From: Dendrophyllia cribrosa
Taxonomy: Eukaryota; Cnidaria; Anthozoa; Scleractinia; Dendrophylliidae
Length of the DNA stretch: 64,000 nt
Direction of reading: 5' to 3'
Assembly: GCA_024195265.1 (NCBI GenBank)
Contig: JAJLRJ010000011.1
Span: 21,431,402-21,495,401, forward strand
Shown in pieces: positions 34,541-44,222 of the stretch; positions within the stretch are counted from its first letter, which is position 1, and every line of letters begins with the position of its first letter. Under the pieces are notes generated by a model, which saw only the letters and a program-made list of their open reading frames with translations, did no database searches and was not told where the DNA came from. The position numbers and the translations under genes are program-made.

Positions 34541-34942
34541 TTATATTTTAGGATTTGAAAGAAGACAATAAATTACACCACTTATTTGACCCATTATTGG
34601 TGATCTTTTTAATTTCTTCGGCATTGAAAGGAAGCAATATGTGTATCCAGGCCCCATTTCATAGTCATTATAAAATCTTCCAAATGCATCATGAAAAATA
34701 GCATGTTTAATTAAAAATTGGTAATTGGTATTTAGAGTACAAGAACCTGGTCCTATTAATCCAATGTCAGGGTGTTTTTCTAATATTTGGTTAAATGATA
34801 TTGGCTTATTCAAATAGTTAATGTACAAATATTGATAAATTAAAGAAGATTTCAAGATTTCATCTTTAGTATTAGGATGCAGGTTTTTTTGAGTTGTAAA
34901 AAATTTATTGCAAAAATTAATTGCGTTATCCAAATTCAGCAT
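34541..34942 (-). CDS. Unknown 133-residue protein
   Basis: I do not recognise this protein. It has a helical N-terminal half (NAINFCNKFF, DEILKSSLIYQYLYINYLNK) and a glycine/aromatic C-terminal half with YEMGPGYTYCFLSMPKK. No signal peptide; five cysteines. It is flanked closely by the membrane protein (25 bp downstream) and the fibre gene, all leftward, and has the same AT box (AATTATATTATAT) abutting the ATG, so it is probably a late gene. Confidence 0.6.
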   Translation of the reverse strand: MLNLDNAINFCNKFFTTQKNLHPNTKDEILKSSLIYQYLYINYLNKPISFNQILEKHPDIGLIGPGSCTLNTNYQFLIKHAIFHDAFGRFYNDYEMGPGYTYCFLSMPKKLKRSPIMGQISGVIYCLLSNPKI

Positions 34943-35125
34943 ATATAATATAATTATATTAATTTATGGTGCTGTGTATTCGATTAATAATGAAATGTCT
35001 TGATTTTTAACCGTTTCAACCATCTCCACAGCCATATGACCGTATGGTAAATCTAAGTTTATATCTATCGTTTGTCTTTGACCTCCAGATAAAGTATAGG
35101 TTATTGTTTGAATTAAAGAGAATCC

Positions 35126-37018
35126 TTAGAGTATTTTTAAGGATATTGTTTGGTAGGAAACATCTAAGAGATTATAGTGGCCTGTTATTTTTTTTAATTT
35201 GCTACCGTTTGGAATCATGATTTTGTCACAACCATTTAATAAAAATGTTTTTCCACCACTTTCATTTGTTTTTAATTGCCCAAATAAGTGATGGGTTGCA
35301 TTCATGATTTTGTGTGAATTCATATCAATATCGGTCTCCATCACCATTTTGTTATTTTCATAAACAAAGGGAGAATCATAAACAGAACTTTCAACATCTG
35401 ATTGAGAACCTTTAACGCCATAAATAATCAGCTTTGCTGGGCCTTGAACAACATCGTCAGCTGTCCCTTTCCATTTCAGATCCAGATAAATGAATTCAGG
35501 TGGAGAAATCTGCCATTTATGCATGTGAATAATTGACCTTGAATACTTCATAAATTTTTTTGTTGATTGTTGATTGATATTCAGGCTTGTGCTCACAACG
35601 TCAACGCTCACACCCGTCATGGAAGCGGGAAAGAATTCAATACAAATCGTATATTCTCCTTCTGGAAGTTTTAACATGTTGAAACCAAGTCTCCCAGAGT
35701 ATTCATTGAAAACATCTTTTGTTATTTTCAAATTATACGCCTTCTTATTGAAATGATGTGGAGAACTTGAAAAATCAGTTATTCCAGTCACTGTTATATT
35801 ATGTTCAGAGCTGGATTCATCCACATCCTCCATCAAATACCGGAATTCATCCTTCAAGTGGGAGGTTGACGATATATGCGATTCATTGACATATTTTTTG
35901 AGTTCAGCTTCTGTTTTGATCAGTTCCTCTGCCAGAGCTACTGTCTTCTCATTTAGCTGTGTATCAACATATTGTTTTGATGTTGCTTCATTGGATGTTT
36001 TTGGATCGGGAAGACCGATGATTTTCTCCGATCCCATATCAAGAGTACCAGTCATTGTTCCACCAGATAAAGAAAGCCTTTTGTCTGCTTCATCATCTAC
36101 ATACCCTTTATTCACAGCATGATCAACTGCTGTTGGATCTTTTATATTGAAAATTGTATTATTATTCATATCCAAACCAGTCTCCATTGACAACATCTCT
36201 TTACGACTGACAAAAATGTTTTTGACGTCATTATAAGATACAAGATTGTTATAACTTGCTGCTAAATCTATGTAAGTCTGTTGTTTTGACTTGACGATAT
36301 TGTAAAGTTCTTTCAAATCAATATTTGATGTAATATTTTGAGTATGTGGAATAGTATTTATTTTTGTATCAACATATTCTTTAGTGGTTGAATCTTTATT
36401 ATTCGTGGGGGGTTGTAAATTTATGATCTTCTTATTTTTAGCATCATAATGTTGACCATCATAGTTCATGAAATGTACCTTTCCATGATAAAAAGGAAAA
36501 GCATCGTTATCACCAGCTGCTTGTATATTTAATATAGTATGATAATTAGCATCCATGTGATCAGTTAATACTATTCTTTCATTTTTCATATATGCATCGG
36601 TAATGTGAGCTTTCTCATCAACCTTATTCTTGAGAGTTATCATGTTAACAGCTGATAAATCGTCATTTTCATCAGTGTCCATGTTCGTGATTAATTTTCT
36701 ATCCATATTTATCTCACCGGGTAAAATTAGTTTATGTCCCCTCAAATCAAGATCTCCAGTCATATGAGATGATCCGTCAACCTGAAGAGAATCAGCCCTC
36801 AGTTGAATCAGTTTGTTTTCCAAACTTGTTCCAAGCGTGTCAACCTGATGCTTTGTAATCACGTCGTTATTGTTAATAGCTTCTGCAACATTTGTTAATC
36901 TTTTATTTTGAATATCATAATTTCCGTCAACTGTTAATACAAATCCGACACCAGGTAATCCACGTTGAGGATTATTATTAAATGTTGATTCAGGTAAACG
37001 TCCGTTTGAGTAACTCAT
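35126..37018 (-). CDS. Fibre-like protein with tail-fibre-type repeats (contig copy 1)
   Basis: 630 residues. From about 35 to 345 it has repeats of the kind seen in phage tail fibres: (a) ...NKRLTNV...TKHQVD, (b) KKIINLQPP...TTKEYVDTKI, (c) NTIFNIKDP...VNKGYVDD, (d) EKIIGLPDP...TSKQYVDTQL, plus 'MTGDLDLRGHKL' and 'MTGTLDMGSEKI' words. A coiled-coil stretch follows (LAEELIKTEAELKKYVNESH), then a beta-rich C-terminal head (GEYTICIEFFPASMTG, PEFIYLDLKWKG). It probably forms a trimeric attachment spike at the penton vertex. An in-frame TAA (35126-35128) ends it, but 53 more sense codons follow in the same frame to a stop at 34964. A candidate protease site LPGVG is at residues 21-25. Confidence 0.75.
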   Translation of the reverse strand: MSYSNGRLPESTFNNNPQRGLPGVGFVLTVDGNYDIQNKRLTNVAEAINNNDVITKHQVDTLGTSLENKLIQLRADSLQVDGSSHMTGDLDLRGHKLILPGEINMDRKLITNMDTDENDDLSAVNMITLKNKVDEKAHITDAYMKNERIVLTDHMDANYHTILNIQAAGDNDAFPFYHGKVHFMNYDGQHYDAKNKKIINLQPPTNNKDSTTKEYVDTKINTIPHTQNITSNIDLKELYNIVKSKQQTYIDLAASYNNLVSYNDVKNIFVSRKEMLSMETGLDMNNNTIFNIKDPTAVDHAVNKGYVDDEADKRLSLSGGTMTGTLDMGSEKIIGLPDPKTSNEATSKQYVDTQLNEKTVALAEELIKTEAELKKYVNESHISSTSHLKDEFRYLMEDVDESSSEHNITVTGITDFSSSPHHFNKKAYNLKITKDVFNEYSGRLGFNMLKLPEGEYTICIEFFPASMTGVSVDVVSTSLNINQQSTKKFMKYSRSIIHMHKWQISPPEFIYLDLKWKGTADDVVQGPAKLIIYGVKGSQSDVESSVYDSPFVYENNKMVMETDIDMNSHKIMNATHHLFGQLKTNESGGKTFLLNGCDKIMIPNGSKLKKITGHYNLLDVSYQTISLKIL

Positions 37019-37151
37019 ATATATATATAACTAAATTTATTATATTTCTTCATTGAAATTCTTAGTTGTGAATTTCCTTGGTTTGTCTATATATAAAAAT
37101 GAAAATGGTTCATCAGTTGCTTTATCATATAATTCTTTTGGAATACTATTT

Positions 37152-37625
37152 TCACGGCAAATTAGACTCCTCATTAGCACTTGGGAATTCGTAAATAGAG
37201 AAATGTGAACAGTTCAATCTTATGTCTTTTGGTGTCTTATAGTAGCTTTGACTCAGATAAATCACACTGCAATTTTTATGTCTCCCACGTATAAAATAGT
37301 CGACTAATGGTTTTTGATTTTTTTCACATACAAAATCGTCAAAAATAACCAATTTCTGACTTTCACTATCAAGATCATTTACAGGAATAATCTCGTTATT
37401 ACTTGCTTCAATAACATCATAACCAGCTTCATCACTTATTGGCTGGAACATATCTATAAGATTCTGGTACTTGGACTGCTCTAAGTTTTTCGCATACAGG
37501 TATATTTTATCAAAGTACAATAAATGTAAATCATATGCATAAGTGTATTTGTTTTTCCCGAACCACTTGGGCCGCAGACCAACATCCGGAAGCATCGGTC
37601 AGGCATGAAAGGATATAACTGTTTA
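37152..37625 (-). pseudogene. Packaging ATPase, contig-end copy with a 1-base deletion
   Basis: Nearly identical to the gene at 39945-40466 but runs into the N gap. Relative to that copy it lacks one base near 37525 (TAAATGTAAATC versus TAAATCGTAAATC), which breaks the frame between the Walker A region and YLYAKNLEQ, and has one substitution nearby. The difference lies about 100 bp from the contig end, where sequence errors are common. I read it as an assembly or allelic copy, not a second gene. Confidence 0.75.
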
Positions 37626-38125
37626 NNNNNNNNNNNNNNNNNNNNNNNNNNNNNNNNNNNNNNNNNNNNNNNNNNNNNNNNNNNNNNNNNNNNNNNNNNN
37701 NNNNNNNNNNNNNNNNNNNNNNNNNNNNNNNNNNNNNNNNNNNNNNNNNNNNNNNNNNNNNNNNNNNNNNNNNNNNNNNNNNNNNNNNNNNNNNNNNNNN
37801 NNNNNNNNNNNNNNNNNNNNNNNNNNNNNNNNNNNNNNNNNNNNNNNNNNNNNNNNNNNNNNNNNNNNNNNNNNNNNNNNNNNNNNNNNNNNNNNNNNNN
37901 NNNNNNNNNNNNNNNNNNNNNNNNNNNNNNNNNNNNNNNNNNNNNNNNNNNNNNNNNNNNNNNNNNNNNNNNNNNNNNNNNNNNNNNNNNNNNNNNNNNN
38001 NNNNNNNNNNNNNNNNNNNNNNNNNNNNNNNNNNNNNNNNNNNNNNNNNNNNNNNNNNNNNNNNNNNNNNNNNNNNNNNNNNNNNNNNNNNNNNNNNNNN
38101 NNNNNNNNNNNNNNNNNNNNNNNNN
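37626..38125. other. Assembly gap of exactly 500 N
   Basis: The left contig ends inside the ATPase gene and the right contig starts inside the fibre gene at a place already present on the left (35334). The round number suggests a placeholder of unknown true size. Confidence 0.98.
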
Positions 38126-39810
38126 GTCTCCATCACCATTTTGTTATTTTCATAAACAAAGGGAGAATCATAAACAGAACTTTCAACATCTGATTGAGAA
38201 CCTTTAACGCCATAAATAATCAGCTTTGCTGGGCCTTGAACAACATCGTCAGCTGTCCCTTTCCATTTCAGATCCAGATAAATGAATTCAGGTGGAGAAA
38301 TCTGCCATTTATGCATGTGAATAATTGACCTTGAATACTTCATAAATTTTTTTGTTGATTGTTGATTGATATTCAGGCTTGTGCTCACAACGTCAACGCT
38401 CACACCCGTCATGGAAGCGGGAAAGAATTCAATACAAATCGTATATTCTCCTTCTGGAAGTTTTAACATGTTGAAACCAAGTCTCCCAGAGTATTCATTG
38501 AAAACATCTTTTGTTATTTTCAAATTATACGCCTTCTTATTGAAATGATGTGGAGAACTTGAAAAATCAGTTATTCCAGTCACTGTTATATTATGTTCAG
38601 AGCTGGATTCATCCACATCCTCCATCAAATACCGGAATTCATCCTTCAAGTGGGAGGTTGACGATATATGCGATTCATTGACATATTTTTTGAGTTCAGC
38701 TTCTGTTTTGATCAGTTCCTCTGCCAGAGCTACTGTCTTCTCATTTAGCTGTGTATCAACATATTGTTTTGATGTTGCTTCATTGGATGTTTTTGGATCG
38801 GGAAGACCGATGATTTTCTCCGATCCCATATCAAGAGTACCAGTCATTGTTCCACCAGATAAAGAAAGCCTTTTGTCTGCTTCATCATCTACATACCCTT
38901 TATTCACAGCATGATCAACTGCTGTTGGATCTTTTATATTGAAAATTGTATTATTATTCATATCCAAACCAGTCTCCATTGACAACATCTCTTTACGACT
39001 GACAAAAATGTTTTTGACGTCATTATAAGATACAAGATTGTTATAACTTGCTGCTAAATCTATGTAAGTCTGTTGTTTTGACTTGACGATATTGTAAAGT
39101 TCTTTCAAATCAATATTTGATGTAATATTTTGAGTATGTGGAATAGTATTTATTTTTGTATCAACATATTCTTTAGTGGTTGAATCTTTATTATTCGTGG
39201 GGGGTTGTAAATTTATGATCTTCTTATTTTTAGCATCATAATGTTGACCATCATAGTTCATGAAATGTACCTTTCCATGATAAAAAGGAAAAGCATCGTT
39301 ATCACCAGCTGCTTGTATATTTAATATAGTATGATAATTAGCATCCATGTGATCAGTTAATACTATTCTTTCATTTTTCATATATGCATCGGTAATGTGA
39401 GCTTTCTCATCAACCTTATTCTTGAGAGTTATCATGTTAACAGCTGATAAATCGTCATTTTCATCAGTGTCCATGTTCGTGATTAATTTTCTATCCATAT
39501 TTATCTCACCGGGTAAAATTAGTTTATGTCCCCTCAAATCAAGATCTCCAGTCATATGAGATGATCCGTCAACCTGAAGAGAATCAGCCCTCAGTTGAAT
39601 CAGTTTGTTTTCCAAACTTGTTCCAAGCGTGTCAACCTGATGCTTTGTAATCACGTCGTTATTGTTAATAGCTTCTGCAACATTTGTTAATCTTTTATTT
39701 TGAATATCATAATTTCCGTCAACTGTTAATACAAATCCGACACCAGGTAATCCACGTTGAGGATTATTATTAAATGTTGATTCAGGTAAACGTCCGTTTG
39801 AGTAACTCAT
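38126..39810 (-). CDS. Fibre-like protein, partial (contig copy 2)
   Basis: Same sequence as 35334-37018 at a fixed offset of 2792 bases; I see no difference within the gene. It lacks the last part of the C-terminal head because of the gap. The frame continuing through the gap to 37531 is meaningless. It probably represents the other haplotype or an unmerged overlap. For the description of the protein see the complete copy at 35126-37018. Confidence 0.75.
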
Positions 39811-39944
39811 ATATATATATAACTAAATTATATTATATTTCTTCATTGAAATTCTTAGTTGTGAATTTCCTTGGTTTGTCTATATATAAAAATGAAAATG
39901 GTTCATCAGTTGCTTTATCATATAATTCTTTTGGAATACTATTT

Positions 39945-40466
39945 TCACGGCAAATTAGACTCCTCATTAGCACTTGGGAATTCGTAAATAGAGAAATGTG
40001 AACAGTTCAATCTTATGTCTTTTGGTGTCTTATAGTAGCTTTGACTCAGATAAATCACACTGCAATTTTTATGTCTCCCACGTATAAAATAGTCGACTAA
40101 TGGTTTTTGATTTTTTTCACATACAAAATCGTCAAAAATAACCAATTTCTGACTTTCACTATCAAGATCATTTACAGGAATAATCTCGTTATTACTTGCT
40201 TCAATAACATCATAACCAGCTTCATCACTTATTGGCTGGAACATATCTATAAGATTCTGGTACTTGGACTGCTCTAAGTTTTTCGCATACAGGTATATTT
40301 TATGAAAGTACAATAAATCGTAAATCATATGCATAAGTGTATTTGTTTTTCCCGAACCACTTGGGCCGCAGACCAACATCCGGAAGCATCGGTCAGGCAT
40401 GAAAGGATATAACTGTTTATAATTTGAGGTTACATCATCATCGGCATCGTAATTTGGTATTATCAT
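39945..40466 (-). CDS. FtsK/HerA-type (A32-like) genome packaging ATPase, C-terminus frameshifted
   Basis: 173 residues. Walker A is GPSGSGKTNT near residues 34-43; Walker B is KLVIFDDFV near 107-115; GRHKNCSVIYLSQSYYKTP carries the sensor-like strand with Ser/Gln. This is the usual N-terminal and core part of the Polinton packaging ATPase that drives DNA into capsids. The frame stops early, after NEESNLP. The next frame on the same strand is open from there for about 40 codons to a stop at 39833-39835 and looks coding (acidic/aromatic, then lysine-rich), so a +1 shift near 39960 is likely. Both contig copies share it. It is divergent from the 40602 gene across a 135-bp spacer. Confidence 0.8.
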   Translation of the reverse strand: MIIPNYDADDDVTSNYKQLYPFMPDRCFRMLVCGPSGSGKTNTLMHMIYDLLYFHKIYLYAKNLEQSKYQNLIDMFQPISDEAGYDVIEASNNEIIPVNDLDSESQKLVIFDDFVCEKNQKPLVDYFIRGRHKNCSVIYLSQSYYKTPKDIRLNCSHFSIYEFPSANEESNLP

Positions 40467-40601
40467 TTATATTATATGGGTATATTATTTCAATATAACA
40501 TGGTGTATAACACGGTGTACAACACAGTGTACAACACGGTGTAAAATGCTCTTTTTTATATATGATTTCCAAATTTTATGTAACCTAATAATATAATAAA
40601 A
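40467..40601. promoter_or_regulatory. Divergent intergenic region with four 12-bp repeats
   Basis: 135 bp between the leftward ATPase and the rightward structural block. At 40497-40544 four head-to-tail 12-mers occur: AACATGGTGTAT, AACACGGTGTAC, AACACAGTGTAC, AACACGGTGTAA. Each contains a near-palindromic ACACNGTGT. AT boxes flank both start codons. It is a candidate bidirectional promoter with binding sites for a dimeric factor. Confidence 0.65.
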
Positions 40602-41615
40602 ATGAGTTTACTTAAATGGAAAGAACTTGCAAAAAGAAAATCTGAATTAGGAAATAAAATTAATTATGTTCATGATGCAATCACAAAACATAATCTTGGT
40701 CAGCAGATAAGTCAGGAATCGTTGACGAAGGTATTCAAACCAGTAACTAGTAAATTAGATGATGTTATCGACAGTAATTTAGATTTAAGGGTACCTATAA
40801 GAAAGAAACGAGCACCTAAAAAAGGTGACCAAGGTATTGACTACATGCCTGAAGTTGACCCTTTTGAAGACATGCAAGTTGATGATTTATTTGGTGATTA
40901 TGTCCCACCAAATCAAGAAAAACAACTGGTGCCAAAACCACCAACATATGAAGAATCTTTACAAGATCTTCTGGAAGGAAATAAGGATATTTATGTTGAT
41001 CCTCAGTACTTTGGTGATGAACCAGATGAATTACCACCAGAATATGAAGAAGAAGAGATGGACTATGGATTAGATGATGAAGATACAAGTAATTCGATTC
41101 TGGATGATCTTGGTATTACGGATTATGAAAATGTGGAAATGAGGTTAAATCAACCAGAAATGACACATAAAAAGACTAGGGCCTATCTTAATAAGATTAT
41201 AAATGATGCAAAATCAAAAAGGAGTCAATTAAGTGGTTATAAGTCACATGTTACAAAACAGTTCAAAAGTGGGGCTATATCAGAAGCTGAGAGACAAATG
41301 CGAAACAAAAGAATAGACAATGCAAGAGTTACTTTAAATGAATACATAAAACATTATAATACTAAATTGGAAACAATAAAAGGTTCTGGAATCCAGAGTC
41401 GGGGAAAAAAACAGAGAGGTGGAAATATTATGTTTTTTAATGATGTAAAGCAGCTTTTAAAAAAATTGGAGTTGGTAATTGGTGAAAGATTAGCAGGGAA
41501 TACCAGCATTGAGATGAGGAATATGGGAGTAACTATACTAGACACATTATTGAAAATGTCGAAAATCAATAGGTCACAATATAGTAAATTGTATAGTCAA
41601 TATTTCAAAATATAA
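40602..41615 (+). CDS. PPxY-containing structural protein, candidate protease substrate
   Basis: 337 residues. A basic N-terminus is followed by an acidic, disordered middle with two late-domain-type motifs, PPTY (113-116) and PPEY (145-148). Then come a helical basic region (185-255), a predicted protease site IKGS|G at 259-263, a glycine/lysine-rich spacer (SRGKKQRGG) and a helical C-terminal part (EMRNMGVTILDTLLKM). PPxY motifs recruit Nedd4-type ubiquitin ligases in retroviruses and in the adenovirus membrane-lytic protein. The position at the head of the capsid operon, and the cleavage site, suggest an internal capsid protein processed at maturation. Exact role is inference. Confidence 0.6.
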   Translation: MSLLKWKELAKRKSELGNKINYVHDAITKHNLGQQISQESLTKVFKPVTSKLDDVIDSNLDLRVPIRKKRAPKKGDQGIDYMPEVDPFEDMQVDDLFGDYVPPNQEKQLVPKPPTYEESLQDLLEGNKDIYVDPQYFGDEPDELPPEYEEEEMDYGLDDEDTSNSILDDLGITDYENVEMRLNQPEMTHKKTRAYLNKIINDAKSKRSQLSGYKSHVTKQFKSGAISEAERQMRNKRIDNARVTLNEYIKHYNTKLETIKGSGIQSRGKKQRGGNIMFFNDVKQLLKKLELVIGERLAGNTSIEMRNMGVTILDTLLKMSKINRSQYSKLYSQYFKI

Positions 41616-41637
41616 TTTATGTAACTTTATTATATAA

Positions 41638-42384
41638 ATGGAACGAGAGATAGTTTTATCATCTTATAGTGTAAAAAATCAAGGGAATAATAAACCTGAA
41701 GATTTCACAACAAAATTTACTAGACCAATGATATTGGATAGTAATTCTCAATATGTGATCGGCCTTAACCGAATTATCAATATGAGTTTTACATGGTTTA
41801 ATGTTAATGCTGGATACAATAATCAATTAATTAAATTTAGCTCTGATAGTGGTTCAACATTTAACAACATCACCTTTCCAGCCGGAGTATGGAATTATAC
41901 AGACTTCAATACATATATCAAGGATATAACGAAGACTGGTGATACGTATCCTATCACTCTTGAATTCGATAATACAACATTTAGGGTTACGATTACATTG
42001 ACTCAGAATTATCAGCTTGATTTGACGCATTCCAATTTTAATGATCTAATCGGGTTTGATAAGACAGTATTATCTAATGAAACAAATATAGGGCCGAAAG
42101 TGCCCAATCTCAGTCAAGACACAGATATCCTGAATATCCATTGTAACCTAATAAACGACAGTCTTGTCGACGGTCAAGATACAGACATCATTTATTCCTT
42201 CTCGACCAGTGTACTCCAACCTAGTTACTCCTTTACCCTCGAACCACGAAGAGTCACATTCAATCCAGTCAATAAGAATAATATTAGTAGTATCAGGGTA
42301 TACATTACAGATGGAAAAAGAAGATTAGTTGACCTGAATGGAGCAGATACATCTTTCTCACTAATTCTGAAAAGTATAGAATAA
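41638..42384 (+). CDS. Penton-like minor capsid protein (single jelly roll)
   Basis: 248 residues, mostly beta strand. It begins EREIVLSSYSVKNQGNNKPE followed by DFTTKFTRPMILDSNSQYVI, the usual start of Polinton penton homologues, and continues with FTWFNVNAGYNNQLIKFSSD, a TFPAGVWNYTDFNTYIKDI segment and repeated strand-turn units to the end. It would occupy the five-fold vertices and hold the fibre. 22 bp downstream of the PPxY gene and 17 bp upstream of the basic protein gene. AT box TTATATAA abuts the ATG. Confidence 0.75.
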   Translation: MEREIVLSSYSVKNQGNNKPEDFTTKFTRPMILDSNSQYVIGLNRIINMSFTWFNVNAGYNNQLIKFSSDSGSTFNNITFPAGVWNYTDFNTYIKDITKTGDTYPITLEFDNTTFRVTITLTQNYQLDLTHSNFNDLIGFDKTVLSNETNIGPKVPNLSQDTDILNIHCNLINDSLVDGQDTDIIYSFSTSVLQPSYSFTLEPRRVTFNPVNKNNISSIRVYITDGKRRLVDLNGADTSFSLILKSIE

Positions 42385-42401
42385 TATAACATAATAGTAT
42401 A

Positions 42402-42821
42402 ATGAAACCGTATGAATTCAAAAGATTTTACCATCCAAAACTTGGTAAATTTGTATATCAACACAAAGGGTCTGGGCTTATCGTTGATAATATTTTCAAA
42501 CCATTAAAGAGTGTGGCATCATCTGTTTTCAAGAAATTTGCTAAGCCAATAGCAAAGAAGGCGTTAGAATCAGGGATATCCCATGCAGGTGAGCGACTGG
42601 GTAAGGCGGTATCAGAGAAGTCAGGAGACCTAATAATGAAAAGATTGGCAAATTTGAGAAAAGGAGCTACAAGACAAACAGCAATTGTTCCATCCTCACC
42701 CATTAAACAGCTGCAGCAACATTATCAGCCAAAACTAGATCAAGAAAGTACTGATATGATACTGAATAGACTCATTTCTGGAGATGGTTTGAGGAGAAGA
42801 CGTAGAGTTAGATTTGTATAG
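42402..42821 (+). CDS. Basic minor virion protein, candidate protease substrate
   Basis: 139 residues, strongly basic. YEFKRFYHPKLGKFVYQHKG is followed by an amphipathic helix region (30-70: IFKPLKSVASSVFKKFAKPI...), then a lysine/arginine-rich linker and a terminal RRRRRVRFV. A predicted adenain-type site ISGD|G is at 125-129, which would release the arginine-rich tail. Small basic proteins of this sort act as core or membrane-active cofactors in adenovirus-like virions; a C-terminal peptide activating the protease is one possibility (inference). It lies between penton-like and major capsid genes. Confidence 0.6.
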   Translation: MKPYEFKRFYHPKLGKFVYQHKGSGLIVDNIFKPLKSVASSVFKKFAKPIAKKALESGISHAGERLGKAVSEKSGDLIMKRLANLRKGATRQTAIVPSSPIKQLQQHYQPKLDQESTDMILNRLISGDGLRRRRRVRFV

Positions 42822-42871
42822 AATCAATGAATATATTTTTTAATTGTTAAAATTATATAACATAATAATAT

Positions 42872-44158
42872 ATGTCTTTCAGAACAGATAATTTTCTACA
42901 AAGAAATGAGTTGGTGCGATTCCAACTCGATGATGTAATCAGGTCTCCAGCTAACGGTCAACACCAAACGAAAAATGGTTATAAATTTACAATTAATGAT
43001 CGATCGAGTTTCTACGATTGGTACAATGCCTATATTGAAGTCCAATTCCAACTACAGAAATTAGCAGACGGAGCAGGATATGCTGCTGCTGATCGAATAA
43101 CGGTAATTAATGGAGGGCATTCCTTAATTGACCACATAATGATTAAATCTGCAGGAAAAATAGTTTATGACACTGACAATCTCCATAAAGTCACTTTTGT
43201 TAAAAACCTGCTAGAGTATTCTGATGATTACAGTAGATCAGTTGCTAAAAACAGTTTCTGGTATTTGGACACGAATGCTACAACAGCTGCGAATAACACA
43301 GGATTTGAAGCTCGCAGGTTGCAAACTCAAGCTCTGCGCGATAATGGTACAGGTGGTCCTAAAAACATTAATGTGATCATACCATTGAACAGGTTCTCAT
43401 TTTTTGAAGAACTTGAAGATAAGATGCTTGTACCAATGCAAATACAATTTAACATTGAGCTACAAAACGATGGTGAACTCATTCACATGGCTAATGGAAC
43501 TGATGCTGGAAGAATTGTTGTTAATAGGTTTTTGCTATGGGTGCCAAAACTAACCCCAAAGGATTCATTGTATGACAATTTCGTTAGTTCATTTCTTAAA
43601 GAAACTCAGTGGAAATATTTAAGGGAAATGTACGAAGCATCAGCTCCTACACAATCATCAGGATTTTTCCAGATTTCAAGCAGTATTGACAATGTCAAAC
43701 ACATTTTTGTTTACTTGAAAAGAACAAACCCGCCTAATGATACAGTTGAAGAAGACAGTCCTTATCTAATGAACACTTTTAAACTTAATGCTGCTGATAA
43801 TAACTCTTCCCTTTTAAACTGTAGACTAGAATATGGAAATGGAGTCTTTTATCCAGAAACAGAGTATGATACAGAATCAAAAGTGAGAATCTTTAACGAT
43901 TTGATGTCATATACTATGCGGAAAAATGACTATAACAGCGGAACTCAGCTGAACTTAGCAAACTATAGTTCTCTGTATGGGTTGATTTACTTTAATCTTA
44001 CGTATCAAACTGAAAAAATAACAAGAGATCCGAAACAGCTAATCTTTAGGTATAGACTAAGCCAGAATGCAGTTGCAAACTTCAATGTTCATGCTGTAGT
44101 TCTATATGAAGAATCTGTTGTCATTGACAAGGTGGGTAATGAATTGGTTATAGTGTAA
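42872..44158 (+). CDS. Major capsid protein (double jelly roll)
   Basis: 428 residues. The first jelly roll covers about 1-210: FYDWYNAYIEVQFQLQK, INGGHSLIDHIMIKSAGKIV, and the conserved end VIIPLNRFSFFEELEDKMLV followed by PMQIQFNIEL. The second covers about 215-428, with SFLKETQWKYLREMYEASAP and RDPKQLIFRYRLSQNAVANF near the end. The '(I)PL..F..F...DK..PM.I...I.L' signature is that of Polinton and adintovirus hexon-like proteins forming pseudo-hexameric capsomers. Length is normal. No adenain-type cleavage motif is seen, as expected for the shell protein. AT box ATATAACATAATAATAT abuts the ATG. Confidence 0.85.
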   Translation: MSFRTDNFLQRNELVRFQLDDVIRSPANGQHQTKNGYKFTINDRSSFYDWYNAYIEVQFQLQKLADGAGYAAADRITVINGGHSLIDHIMIKSAGKIVYDTDNLHKVTFVKNLLEYSDDYSRSVAKNSFWYLDTNATTAANNTGFEARRLQTQALRDNGTGGPKNINVIIPLNRFSFFEELEDKMLVPMQIQFNIELQNDGELIHMANGTDAGRIVVNRFLLWVPKLTPKDSLYDNFVSSFLKETQWKYLREMYEASAPTQSSGFFQISSSIDNVKHIFVYLKRTNPPNDTVEEDSPYLMNTFKLNAADNNSSLLNCRLEYGNGVFYPETEYDTESKVRIFNDLMSYTMRKNDYNSGTQLNLANYSSLYGLIYFNLTYQTEKITRDPKQLIFRYRLSQNAVANFNVHAVVLYEESVVIDKVGNELVIV

Positions 44159-44222
44159 AATAAATATCCTTATTTCATATATATTATGTGAAATTTTATA
44201 TAATATATATTATATATAAGAA

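Noticed and set aside
37152..37595. A second, distinct ATPase gene with its own N-terminus
   Set aside because: The different N-terminus comes from a single missing base relative to 39945-40466, close to a contig end.
37531..39810. A 759-codon frame across the N gap
   Set aside because: Over 160 codons are N and the left part reads antisense-frame sequence of the ATPase region; only 38126-39810 is real fibre sequence.
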